From JACKDX01 sp964640175 (GTDB lineage: Bacteria > Myxococcota_A > Polyangia > Polyangiales > GCA-016699535), in assembly GCA_964640175.1 (NCBI GenBank), contig CAZXFW010000007.1, forward strand, positions 62,001 through 126,000: 64,000 bases of DNA, given 5' to 3'. The notes under the pieces were generated by a model, which was not told the DNA's origin, did not search any database, and saw only the letters and a program-made list of their open reading frames with translations. The position numbers and the translations under genes were made by a program. Of the stretch, positions 45,352 through 53,874 are shown one piece after another. The number at the start of each line of letters is the position of its first letter. Within the stretch, counting starts at the first letter, position 1.

Positions 45352-47226
45352 TTAAATCCGTTGTGAAAGTTTCACCGCCTTGGCCCATTCATGCAAGGCA
45401 TCTCTCAAGGGAAGGATTATTGCGGTTGCTTTTGCAACCAGTTCATCCGGCCGCGCTTCTCCCATCGTTCCGAGATTGGCGGCCAAAGTGGCGTCCAGGG
45501 CGGCCAATAGCTTTGTTTCGTAAGCGGCACGCGCCGCTAGAACTTCCTGTTGAAAAGGTATTAGTTTTGCGTGGTTCTCCCACAGCATGAGTGGTATCAA
45601 TAGTCGGCGCACAATGTTAAACGGCACAGGAGAGAGACGAGTATCTCCCTTGAACAATGCAAGCTCCGCCAGACGTTCGAACGCATCCATTGAGGCACCT
45701 TCCATGAGGCGCGCAGTCTGGGGGGTACGAAACGAGGGATGGGGAAAGAACAATACTCCAATGGCCATTTCTGGGGTGGCGCTCGGACTAAACGCGATAG
45801 GCATTTCGCTATTTTGCAAGTATTGAACGATCTTCACCATGATTTGAAACTGAAGATCGAGCTTGTTGGTGGCCGCACGGATTTCCAATGCAATGCGATC
45901 TTGGCTTATGAGATCCAACCGCATGGCAATTAGTGACGCTTGCTTGAGCTGCAACCAGTAGTCGTCGATGTCTTCTTTGTTGTCTTGCCAGTATGACGGA
46001 TCCGGTTCGGAGAAGGTGAGACGCTGACGTATGTCCCTTATCTTCTTGAGATCGTCTTCAAGTTGGTCGACATCATCGCGTGTCGGTAATCCGCCATACG
46101 TGTGAAAAATACCTTCCGGAGATGTCTCCCATATTCGGCCTAACAGGTATGCTGACGCTTCAAACCAAATGGCTTCCAGGGTGCTCACGTGATATTCCAT
46201 AGGCCCTACGGTAGGAAACGGAATTGCGATGCGATGATGCCAGGTTGGCGTATAGAATATTCGCTCCATCGGCGTTATGAACGTGTCCAAGAGTTCGCCG
46301 ACATACATCGTGGGGCGCGATTGCATTTCATACAGGCGAAAAGATTCGTGTAGGAGCACATCAGGCACCCATTCTGAAGCAGTACTAAGCCTTGTCACTG
46401 GCAGTGGGGTCTTAATCGGACCGCCATCGGGCTGAACGAACCCATCCATCATCGCGTTCCATGCCGCGAGTGCTCGCGGCTGATCCCATTTGAGCCAATC
46501 CAGCCATTGCGATTCGTCAATCGTGTTAGGTCGATACAACGTGATCAGGGCTTCGGCTTGCGTGGTTTCAAGCTCGGTTCCGTAGCTCAAAGGCCGATGG
46601 GAATCCCACTCCACATAGTGTAAGCCTCCAAGTATAACCGGATCCAAACCGCGGGGATTGCTGGTCAGAGTATAATCGTCATTTGTCCAACAATGCGAGG
46701 ATCCAATGGACCACTGAGACCCCTGTGATAGCCATACGTAGTGTTCGCTGATACGCGTTCCGCGCTGTGCTGGACTGACGTGGTCAAGTGCTTGTAATTG
46801 TGAAGTTCCACTTAGTCCATGTGAGGGACAGGAAGCACGTGAGGACATCGGCCAAGCATCAATGTGTTGCGTGACTGGGTCACCAATCGTGGCTCGCTTG
46901 ATATTGACGAGTGTCAGGGGATACAAATTCAGAATGCCGCTGACAGAGCCATTGGACTGCTCCTGTGGATTGATCAGGGCTTGCTCATTCCATACATCGT
47001 AACGTCGAATGGGACGAGAAAACTGCCCCCGTCGCTCATCGAAAATCCACTGCTCATAGGCATGCCCCGCCTGTGCGTGAACCGTGTATGCTTTTGGTCC
47101 TTGCGATGTTTGGGGATGACGATCCCTTTGAACGGACGTCGAATCAGCAGGTTGGCAACTTACTAGCCATACCCCGACACTCAGTCCCAGCCACTGGGAG
47201 CATAATGTCCTTATATTCGATCGCAT
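45352..47226 (-). CDS. large hypothetical lipoprotein
   Basis: No known family recognised. 624 residues from ATG 47226, with a lipoprotein signal (WLVSC). The first 200 residues resemble the N-terminal module of the lipoproteins at 12372 and 51940: FDERRGQF, YPLTLVNI, a SCPSHG element and a closing GSSHCW. The remaining 400 residues are predominantly helical and charged (DQLEDDLKKIRDIRQRLTF) and have no catalytic motif that I can name. It is upstream of the broken protease gene on the same strand (22-nt gap), perhaps a former operon. In-frame ATG 47241 would add five residues. Confidence 0.75.
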   Translation of the reverse strand: MRSNIRTLCSQWLGLSVGVWLVSCQPADSTSVQRDRHPQTSQGPKAYTVHAQAGHAYEQWIFDERRGQFSRPIRRYDVWNEQALINPQEQSNGSVSGILNLYPLTLVNIKRATIGDPVTQHIDAWPMSSRASCPSHGLSGTSQLQALDHVSPAQRGTRISEHYVWLSQGSQWSIGSSHCWTNDDYTLTSNPRGLDPVILGGLHYVEWDSHRPLSYGTELETTQAEALITLYRPNTIDESQWLDWLKWDQPRALAAWNAMMDGFVQPDGGPIKTPLPVTRLSTASEWVPDVLLHESFRLYEMQSRPTMYVGELLDTFITPMERIFYTPTWHHRIAIPFPTVGPMEYHVSTLEAIWFEASAYLLGRIWETSPEGIFHTYGGLPTRDDVDQLEDDLKKIRDIRQRLTFSEPDPSYWQDNKEDIDDYWLQLKQASLIAMRLDLISQDRIALEIRAATNKLDLQFQIMVKIVQYLQNSEMPIAFSPSATPEMAIGVLFFPHPSFRTPQTARLMEGASMDAFERLAELALFKGDTRLSPVPFNIVRRLLIPLMLWENHAKLIPFQQEVLAARAAYETKLLAALDATLAANLGTMGEARPDELVAKATAIILPLRDALHEWAKAVKLSQRI

Positions 47227-47289
47227 GCAAAGCCTTAGCATACCTAGGTCGAAACGCTAGCTGGATGCACTTTCAGAATTATTAGTCAC

Positions 47290-47434
47290 TTAGTAGCAAA
47301 AGATGTCAGCGTTGTGGAACTCAACGACTTCATCGAGCGTCCCATCTAACCATGCACGATAGACGGCATGTGCCGCGTCTCAGAATATACATGGTGCCAT
47401 TGATGAGTTTGAATCCTCTGCGTAGGCAAATCAT
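47290..47434 (-). other. possible decayed coding remnant
   Basis: In the 261-base gap, the frame from ATG 47434 reads MICLRRGFKLINGTMYILR, and a shifted frame continues with AAHAVYRAWLDGTLDEVVEF to a stop at 47290. The join is smooth if one base is added or lost near 47375. About 50 residues remain; no family is recognised. It may be the end of a lost gene. Confidence 0.25.
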
Positions 47435-47487
47435 CTTGCATGGCACAAGGAGTCGCAATTTGAAGCGATGGCCTAGGATGTAGGTCT

Positions 47488-48945
47488 TTAACCATGGCGC
47501 GGGCGGCGGCGCTGTCCTGTGGGCTCAAGCTCCGCCATGCCTAGCTGCTGTCGTATGGCATGAATCAACGTATCCAACTCGAATGGTTTTTGTAACCACA
47601 TCTGGGGCATTGCCTCGGGGTGAATGTCCTTGGGAGGCGCATCGCCGCTTAGCAAAATGGCCTTGGTGATCATCCGCTTTTGGCGTAGCTCGTGCAGCAA
47701 ATGGTCTCCACGCATGTCTGGAAGTAGTAAGTCGAGCAAGGCTAAATCAAAGGGTTCATCTAGCGCCAAGGCTTCTTGGGCGGTTTTAACAAATGTCACC
47801 CGTGCACCTTGCAATGACATCGCAGTGACAATCATTTCCCCAAGGGAAGTGTCATCTTCAACCAGTAAAAGATGGGCTTCCAGGGGAACAAACGAGCAAC
47901 GAATGCCCGAGGCGGTTCCTGCCAGCTCTTCAACGGGGCAGGGCAGCTCGATGTGGAAACTTGAACCATGGCCAGGAGTGCTCGAGACTTTGAGCTCCCC
48001 TTGCATGCGTTGCACAGCTTTTTGCACCAGTCCTAAGCCAAGGCCTGTGCCACCTTCTTTGGTGGTGAAGTAGGGCGAGAAGATGGCGTGCTGCACTTCA
48101 GCGCTCATGCCTGGGCCATCGTCGGTGATGCTTATCACCACTTGTCCATCCATGGCCTTGGCTGACAGGCGCAAGGTTCCTGCAGGCGGCAATGCTTCGA
48201 TGCCGTTTTTGGCGATGTTCCACACCGATGTCCATAGATCGGCGCGAGCTGCACGCAGGTGAAGGCCTTCTTCAATGTGTTCGATTAATGTGACTTGAGC
48301 ACGCCGTGCTGAAGGCTGTAAAAGCGCAATGAGCTGGTGCAGTGCCTCAGAAACATCCAGCGTGGTACTCGCATGAGCACGGTGGCTTGATACATCCAGT
48401 ATGGCATGCGTCATGGTCCTGGCTGCTTGCACGCCTGTTTCAATTTGGCGATACGCTTCTTTTGCTTGGGGGGGGAGCTCAGGCACGCGCGCGCCTAGCT
48501 CTGCCCAGCCCATGATGGCTGTGAGCGCGTTATTGATCTCGTGCAAGACATTCAGGGTGGTGTCTGCCAGGGCAGCGCGGGTTTGAAGTTGAGCGGCATG
48601 TTTGAGGTGGGGAGGCAGTAACCAAAGTTGCCAGCCATGTTCTGTAGGCACGGTTAGCACGTGCCAAGACAAGCGCACTTTTTGGCTTAGGTGCTCAAGC
48701 CAACCTGCATGCCGTTTGCGTTGGCGACCCGCGCTGAGAATGCTGCGCAGAGTGGGCGACTCGGTGGACACGCCAGTCAGCAATGCAGCGGCTTCGGCCA
48801 TAGAACGAGGATTTTTTCCTTCTTTCAGCAACTCCCGTGCAGCATCATTCGCCAGGAGAGTTCCGTCGTGGCTTTCTTCAAAAATGGGAATGGGGAGTGC
48901 TTGGGCGAGCCAATGCATGGATAGGTTAGGAAAAGGAACAACCAT
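47488..48945 (-). CDS. hybrid sensor histidine kinase with C-terminal receiver
   Basis: A 485-residue soluble kinase. An N-terminal PAS-like sensing part (about 1-115) precedes the phospho-acceptor helix NVLHEINNALTAIMG (His135), then the ATPase domain with DDGPGM and GTGLGLGLV. The receiver (about 357-475) holds VEDD (acidic pair), Asp405 in LALLDLLLPD and LQKPF with the conserved lysine. No membrane segment, so it senses an internal or protein signal. Histidine-kinase-plus-receiver hybrids of this type usually pass phosphate on to a further protein, which is not in the window. Confidence 0.93.
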   Translation of the reverse strand: MVVPFPNLSMHWLAQALPIPIFEESHDGTLLANDAARELLKEGKNPRSMAEAAALLTGVSTESPTLRSILSAGRQRKRHAGWLEHLSQKVRLSWHVLTVPTEHGWQLWLLPPHLKHAAQLQTRAALADTTLNVLHEINNALTAIMGWAELGARVPELPPQAKEAYRQIETGVQAARTMTHAILDVSSHRAHASTTLDVSEALHQLIALLQPSARRAQVTLIEHIEEGLHLRAARADLWTSVWNIAKNGIEALPPAGTLRLSAKAMDGQVVISITDDGPGMSAEVQHAIFSPYFTTKEGGTGLGLGLVQKAVQRMQGELKVSSTPGHGSSFHIELPCPVEELAGTASGIRCSFVPLEAHLLLVEDDTSLGEMIVTAMSLQGARVTFVKTAQEALALDEPFDLALLDLLLPDMRGDHLLHELRQKRMITKAILLSGDAPPKDIHPEAMPQMWLQKPFELDTLIHAIRQQLGMAELEPTGQRRRPRHG

Positions 48946-49045
48946 GGATTTATTTGATGTTAGTGTAAAATTACCACTCAGTCAAATGTTAAGGTATCAC
49001 AGGGTAGGCTTTTTCCATACACATGATTAGTGTTACAAGCCCCCG

Positions 49046-49345
49046 ATGGCAGAGTCCCGAATTACATTGGCAGAGGTCAAGCATGTGGCAGCGCTCGCGC
49101 GCCTTGGGTTGGACGAACAAGAACTGCAAACCATGCAAGCACAGTTAAATGGGATACTCGACTACATTGCGGCATTGGACGCACTCGATGTCAGCTCAGT
49201 GGAGCCGACAGTGACTCCATGGCTAAGTGAATCCCCTTTACGTCAAGACGAAGTCACCGCCACATTGCTTCGTTCCGAGGTACTTGAGCAGGCGCCTGAA
49301 CACGCGAGTGGTGGGTTTTCTGTGCCAAAGGTATTGGAGACTTGA
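49046..49345 (+). CDS. gatC: Asp-tRNA(Asn)/Glu-tRNA(Gln) amidotransferase subunit C
   Basis: A 99-residue subunit that stabilises GatA in the GatCAB amidotransferase, which converts misacylated Glu-tRNA(Gln) or Asp-tRNA(Asn). The family core is visible: EVKHVAALARLGLDEQEL, LNGILDYIAALDALD, VEPTVTP and the terminal GGFSVPKVLE. No clear ribosome site precedes the ATG. gatA follows after 2 nt. gatB is not in this window. Confidence 0.96.
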   Translation: MAESRITLAEVKHVAALARLGLDEQELQTMQAQLNGILDYIAALDALDVSSVEPTVTPWLSESPLRQDEVTATLLRSEVLEQAPEHASGGFSVPKVLET

Positions 49346-49347
49346 AC

Positions 49348-50814
49348 ATGGAACCATTGCATCAGCAAAGTGCTATCGCCTTACAGCAAAAAGTGCAGCA
49401 GGGAGAGCTGAGTGCTCTTGAGATCACGCAGTACTTCTTGGAACGCGTGAGCAGGCACAACGCCGCCTTGGGTGCGTTTTTGTATGTTGATGCGGAAGGG
49501 GCACTCGCGCAGGCTGCGCAGGTTGATCAGCAGCGCGCCAAAGGACAGGCCGTGGGTTCGTTGGCAGGTGTTCCTATTGCGCTTAAGGATAACTTATGTG
49601 TGCGTGGTATTCCTGCGACCTGTGCGTCGCGTATTCTTGACGGTTATATTCCGCCATATGATGCGCATGTGGTTCAAGCGCTTCGAGATGCGGGCGCCAT
49701 TATTATCGGCAAGACCAACATGGATGAGTTTGCAATGGGCTCATCGAATGAGAACTCTGCGTTTTTCCCAGCGCGTAATCCGTGGAATGTGGAGTATGTG
49801 CCGGGTGGTTCATCTGGAGGAGCAGCTGCAGCAACGGCGTCGTCGTTGGTGTTGGGAGCCTTGGGAAGCGATACCGGTGGCTCGGTGAGGCAACCTGGTG
49901 CGTTTTGTGGCGTGGTCGCAGTCAAGCCCACCTATGGCCGTGTGTCGCGATACGGTTTGATTGCCTTTGCCTCGTCGTTGGATCAAGTGGGCCCGTTTAC
50001 ACGCGAGGTTCGTGATGCTGCCAGGTTGCTTAGCGTGATCAGCGGTCAGGATGCACGGGATGCCACCAGCGCATCGCAGGCGGTGGAAGACTACGAAGTC
50101 GCATGTGGCAAGGACATCAAAGGGCTCCGCATTGGCGTGGTGAAAGAAAGCTTGGCCGAGGGGGCTGATCCTCAAGTGGTGGCTGCGCTTGAGCAGGCCA
50201 TGGACGTGTTCAAGCAGCAGGGCTGCCACATCCGCACGGTGTCGCTACCTCATGCCAAACATGCAGTGGCTGTGTATTATTTGGTCGCAACTGCCGAAGC
50301 GTCCTCCAATTTGGCTCGTTTTGATGGCATGCGATACGGGCTGCGCGTAGAGGGTGAAGATTTACGAAGCACCTACGAAAAAAGCCGAGGCCAGGGCTTT
50401 GGCCCAGAGGTCAAACGCCGCATCATGCTCGGAACGTATGCGTTATCGGCAGGCTATTACGATGCCTTTTACCTCAAAGCGCAAAAGGTACGTACGTTGA
50501 TTCGTAATGACTACCAAGCAGCCTTTCATGAGTGTGATCTTGTATTGACACCAACCTCACCAACTCCGGCCTTTAAATTTAATGAACGGGTTAATGATCC
50601 CTTGGCCATGTACTTAGAAGATATCTTTACGCTTCCGCCAAGCTTAGCGGGATTGCCTGCGATCAATGTTCCCTCTGGATTTTCAGATAAAGGGATGCCG
50701 CTTGGAATGCAGCTTTGCGGTCCTGCATTCAGTGAAAGCCGTTTGTTCAGTGTAGGATATGCTTACGAGCAATCCATGAAATGGCATACGCGTCGACCTA
50801 CTGCATTTGCCTAG
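49348..50814 (+). CDS. gatA: Asp-tRNA(Asn)/Glu-tRNA(Gln) amidotransferase subunit A
   Basis: The 488-residue amidase that releases ammonia from glutamine for tRNA-dependent amidation. The Ser-cisSer-Lys triad is seen as Lys80 (PIALKDNL), Ser155 (PGGSSGGAA) and Ser179 (GSDTGGSVRQ). TYGRVSRYGLIAFASSLDQ and the C-terminal LPSLAGLP-type segment are conserved. ATG 49348 has GGAG 9 nt upstream; the TTG at 49342 in the overlap was not used. It is convergent with the FabH-like gene, 16 nt apart. Confidence 0.97.
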   Translation: MEPLHQQSAIALQQKVQQGELSALEITQYFLERVSRHNAALGAFLYVDAEGALAQAAQVDQQRAKGQAVGSLAGVPIALKDNLCVRGIPATCASRILDGYIPPYDAHVVQALRDAGAIIIGKTNMDEFAMGSSNENSAFFPARNPWNVEYVPGGSSGGAAAATASSLVLGALGSDTGGSVRQPGAFCGVVAVKPTYGRVSRYGLIAFASSLDQVGPFTREVRDAARLLSVISGQDARDATSASQAVEDYEVACGKDIKGLRIGVVKESLAEGADPQVVAALEQAMDVFKQQGCHIRTVSLPHAKHAVAVYYLVATAEASSNLARFDGMRYGLRVEGEDLRSTYEKSRGQGFGPEVKRRIMLGTYALSAGYYDAFYLKAQKVRTLIRNDYQAAFHECDLVLTPTSPTPAFKFNERVNDPLAMYLEDIFTLPPSLAGLPAINVPSGFSDKGMPLGMQLCGPAFSESRLFSVGYAYEQSMKWHTRRPTAFA

Positions 50815-50830
50815 TCGGTTCAGGAGCGCA

Positions 50831-51892
50831 CTAAAGGCGCATCAGGCATGCGCCCCAATGTAGGCCCGAGCCGAGGGCAAGAAAGCATATGAGCTGTCCT
50901 GGTTTAACCGAACCATTTCGCACGAGCTCATCGAGTAAGATGGGGATGGTGGCTGCTGAGGTGTTGCCATAGCGTGCAATGTTGGAAGGCACTTTTTCAG
51001 GGTCTACGCCGAGTGCTTGGCGGACGACGTCGTTGATGCGGTCGTTGGCTTGATGGGCGATGAACCAATCCACGTCTTCAAGACGCACGTTGCACTTACT
51101 GCATACTTCACGGACAGCACGCGGGAGTTTCGTGGCGGCGCTCTTAAAGAGATCTCGCCCCTTCATCCGAGGAAACATATCTTCGTCGGCAAGCGTTTTT
51201 GAAGAAATGTAAGGGTGACTCAAAAAACCACCCGCTGCTACGTAAATCTGTTGCGCGTCTCGGCCGTCTGAGTGCAGCACTGTTCCTAATAATCCCTGCT
51301 CGGGTGTTTTGGAGGCTTGTAGGACGAATGCCCCAGCGCCGTCACCAAAGAGCACAGAAACGCCGCGATGCCGATTTGCTTTGTCCCATGCGTGGGGATC
51401 AATCGATCGTTTAACGTCTGGATGTCTGACGGCTTGCCAGTCATCCCAAGGCATGAATCCAGATTGCGCCTCGGTCCCTACCAGCAAAACGGTACGGGCC
51501 GCCCCCGTTGCAATAAGGCCATCGGCCACTTGCAGCCCAAACGGAATCGCGGCGCATTGTTGACGGATATCCAGTGCAGGGACTCCGGAGATGCCGAGTT
51601 TGCTGCCAAGCAAGCCTCCTGAGCCTGGATACAAATATTCTGGTGTCATGGTGGCGCAGATGATGTAATCGACAGCCTCGGGTGCTAACCCTGCGGCTTC
51701 CAGAGCGAGGCGTCCGGCTTCTGCCCCAAGATCACTCACCCCCACACCTTCTTCCACATAGTGACGAAAGCGAATGCCGGTGCGCTGTTGGATCCAAGCG
51801 TCACTGGTGTCCATCACCTGTGCCAGTGCGTCGTTGCTCACAGGTTCGCCTGGTAAAAAACGACCTGTACCCGTGATGGTGATGCCAGCCAT
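50831..51892 (-). CDS. 3-oxoacyl-ACP synthase III (FabH-like)
   Basis: A 353-residue thiolase-fold condensing enzyme. The Cys-His-Asn triad is Cys113 (RQQCAAIPFG), His280 (FIAHQAND) and Asn310 (RYGNTSAATIP). FabH starts fatty acid synthesis by joining acetyl-CoA to malonyl-ACP. This protein is about 30 residues longer than E. coli FabH, with an insert between VGTEAQSG and GVSVLFGDGAGAF, so it may belong to a related group with other acyl starters (as in head-to-head condensing or secondary-metabolite enzymes). No other fatty acid genes are next to it. Confidence 0.87.
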   Translation of the reverse strand: MAGITITGTGRFLPGEPVSNDALAQVMDTSDAWIQQRTGIRFRHYVEEGVGVSDLGAEAGRLALEAAGLAPEAVDYIICATMTPEYLYPGSGGLLGSKLGISGVPALDIRQQCAAIPFGLQVADGLIATGAARTVLLVGTEAQSGFMPWDDWQAVRHPDVKRSIDPHAWDKANRHRGVSVLFGDGAGAFVLQASKTPEQGLLGTVLHSDGRDAQQIYVAAGGFLSHPYISSKTLADEDMFPRMKGRDLFKSAATKLPRAVREVCSKCNVRLEDVDWFIAHQANDRINDVVRQALGVDPEKVPSNIARYGNTSAATIPILLDELVRNGSVKPGQLICFLALGSGLHWGACLMRL

Positions 51893-51939
51893 AAGGACCG
51901 CGAAGGCATAGCAGGCTATGACAAAGTTAGCTAGGCCAA

Positions 51940-52968
51940 TTATTGGTTTATACCAATCTGCAACTCTTGGTAAACGGTACCATTGTCACTATCTGCGGCT
52001 GTGAAGGTGATTTTTCCTGCTGCTTTGGCATCGAGGACCATCAAGGGAGATCTGCTCGACGGCGATAGGATTGCCCGACCAGAGTATGGCCCCGCGCTTC
52101 TATAAAGAACGTCCACTGTGAGAGCTGGGCTCACGTTATACAAGGTGAACTCGACACTCGATCTCCAGGGGCGCAAATCCAAAGACGACCCATCACCGCC
52201 GACATAGCCAAGCAAAGAGTCGTGGCCAAAATACCAAGCTCGCTCGTTAACACCATCAAAACAAAAGACGATGTACGGAACTCCCGTTTGTTCAATTGTC
52301 TCCTGAGCTTCTGGCAGCTTTGCAATGACGCGTTGCATGCACTTGCCTGTGTCATTCAACACGTGTTCATCCTCTTCCTCGAGGATGCCCGTGTATAATG
52401 GTTCCATATCCACACAGAAGCGACTGAGGAATGTCATGCTCTGGCGGGCAAGTTGCGCGTAGTCCCCATCGAGGCCATGTACATCGATCACGGAGTTTGC
52501 TGCGGTGTGCGATAACGGCGTGAGCCTTCCTGTTGGATCAAAACCCAATAACGGACAGGCGCGTGTCGTCAGAGACGGAAACACAGGATCGTCAGCATGA
52601 GAGCTTGGTTGCACTACTTGACTTGCAGGGCGATCCATCTTGGCAAAGAAGTAAGGAGGATAGTCACCCAGCTGCCACCATCCATAAGCCTGTCCAGAGC
52701 CGAGCTCATCAAATTCTGTATAACCCCAAATGGGGACAACGGTTTCCGTTTCTCCGGCCTCATCGACGTTTGCTTCCAACGTGCCCGACGGTACCAGTTT
52801 TCCGGACGTTGAGGAGAGCGCATACACTGGCGTGTCATTGGGGAGTGAAAGTTGTCCCAGAGAATTGATCGATTGTGGACTGTGCTCAAGCGCTAGATCG
52901 CTCGTAGCATGACAGCCGCCTACCAGGCCTATGGACAGAAACATAGCCACTTTCAAACGGGAGTTCAT
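51940..52968 (-). CDS. hypothetical lipoprotein sharing the N-terminal module
   Basis: A 342-residue exported lipoprotein (VGGC lipobox, ~Cys19 from ATG 52968). The segment GWWQLGDYPPYFFAKMDRP, then RACPLLGFDPTGRLTPLS and LSRFCVD, aligns by eye with the module at 12372 (GSWWGLEGLSPLTLVELAMQP and SCPEHG) and 45352. The C-terminal half is beta-rich (VEFTLYNVSPALTVDVLY), with no enzyme motif. Function unknown. An ATG at 52980 is possible. Confidence 0.7.
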   Translation of the reverse strand: MNSRLKVAMFLSIGLVGGCHATSDLALEHSPQSINSLGQLSLPNDTPVYALSSTSGKLVPSGTLEANVDEAGETETVVPIWGYTEFDELGSGQAYGWWQLGDYPPYFFAKMDRPASQVVQPSSHADDPVFPSLTTRACPLLGFDPTGRLTPLSHTAANSVIDVHGLDGDYAQLARQSMTFLSRFCVDMEPLYTGILEEEDEHVLNDTGKCMQRVIAKLPEAQETIEQTGVPYIVFCFDGVNERAWYFGHDSLLGYVGGDGSSLDLRPWRSSVEFTLYNVSPALTVDVLYRSAGPYSGRAILSPSSRSPLMVLDAKAAGKITFTAADSDNGTVYQELQIGINQ

Positions 52969-53045
52969 GGGCGCTGCCATAGCATGAAACCAAGTGACGG
53001 CAAGGTGGCGGTGGAAGGAAAATATCCTGTCGATTGCCGCGTGAC

Positions 53046-53810
53046 CTACTCATCAAGCAACGTCACACAAAAAAGTTCCTCGACAGATTGAGCACCGCAC
53101 TCTGCGAGATACCGCTCAATGATCTCCTCGCCGCCAGGCATATTAATAAACGTACGCTCCTGACATGTGGTAACTCTTGTATCATCGCCATCTGTCAACG
53201 AGACATCAAGGTCGTAACGCAAACTGCCGTCATCTGCGGTCGAAGGTAAAAGCCGTTCATGTTCATTCTCAACCGTCTTATAGACATTTAATCCTGGTGC
53301 AAGCTCGTTGAACTCGCCTTGAAGCGGGGGAACATGGCTACGACCTGGTTGAACATATACCACTTCGTACTTTTCGGCATAGCCAACCACGTGATCCACG
53401 GATTCGTGAGCGCAGATGTCGACCATTGTGAAGAGGCCATTTTGATCAAGATCTTCATAAAACATGACGAGTCCTTGAGCCCAAGCACTGCCGTCGCTTT
53501 CTTCCGTGACCATGACATCCGCAGGCGGTAGCTCACGGACATTGATCTCAAAGGAGCTCGGAAACTCCGGGGTGATTGGCGCATCCTGAATCACATAATG
53601 ATTCCGGATCCGGTCCATATCCTGGTCTTCCATTAAAAGATCCGTCCATACAAACGCCGCACGCACATGCGACGGCGATGCGCCGCTCGTATCGTCGATG
53701 TTTCCCGCAAGAGACCACAGCGCCGCTCCAACTCGGCCTGGGTTGTCGGTCGATCCGCACCCGGCAACCATTAACCCCAACAATACCAATGGTTTATAAC
53801 TTTTAAGCAT
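53046..53810 (-). CDS. hypothetical lipoprotein
   Basis: Not recognised. 254 residues from ATG 53810, chosen because AAGGAG lies 7 nt upstream; ATG 53816 would be only 1 nt from it. Lipobox VAGC. Acidic mature protein with a DQNGLFTMVD segment that resembles a calcium-binding loop but lacks the full pattern, and four cysteines. It lies between the lipoprotein at 51940 and the caspase gene on the same strand, with gaps of about 70 nt, so cotranscription with the caspase operon is possible. Confidence 0.65.
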   Translation of the reverse strand: MLKSYKPLVLLGLMVAGCGSTDNPGRVGAALWSLAGNIDDTSGASPSHVRAAFVWTDLLMEDQDMDRIRNHYVIQDAPITPEFPSSFEINVRELPPADVMVTEESDGSAWAQGLVMFYEDLDQNGLFTMVDICAHESVDHVVGYAEKYEVVYVQPGRSHVPPLQGEFNELAPGLNVYKTVENEHERLLPSTADDGSLRYDLDVSLTDGDDTRVTTCQERTFINMPGGEEIIERYLAECGAQSVEELFCVTLLDE

Positions 53811-53874
53811 AAGCATTCTCCTTGAATGAACTGTTGTAAGTGTAGGACGAATGGCCAGGCAAAATTGCGAAGTC

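Noticed and set aside
49472..49888. 138-codon frame inside gatA
   Set aside because: Same-strand shadow in another frame; Arg-rich and without start signal.
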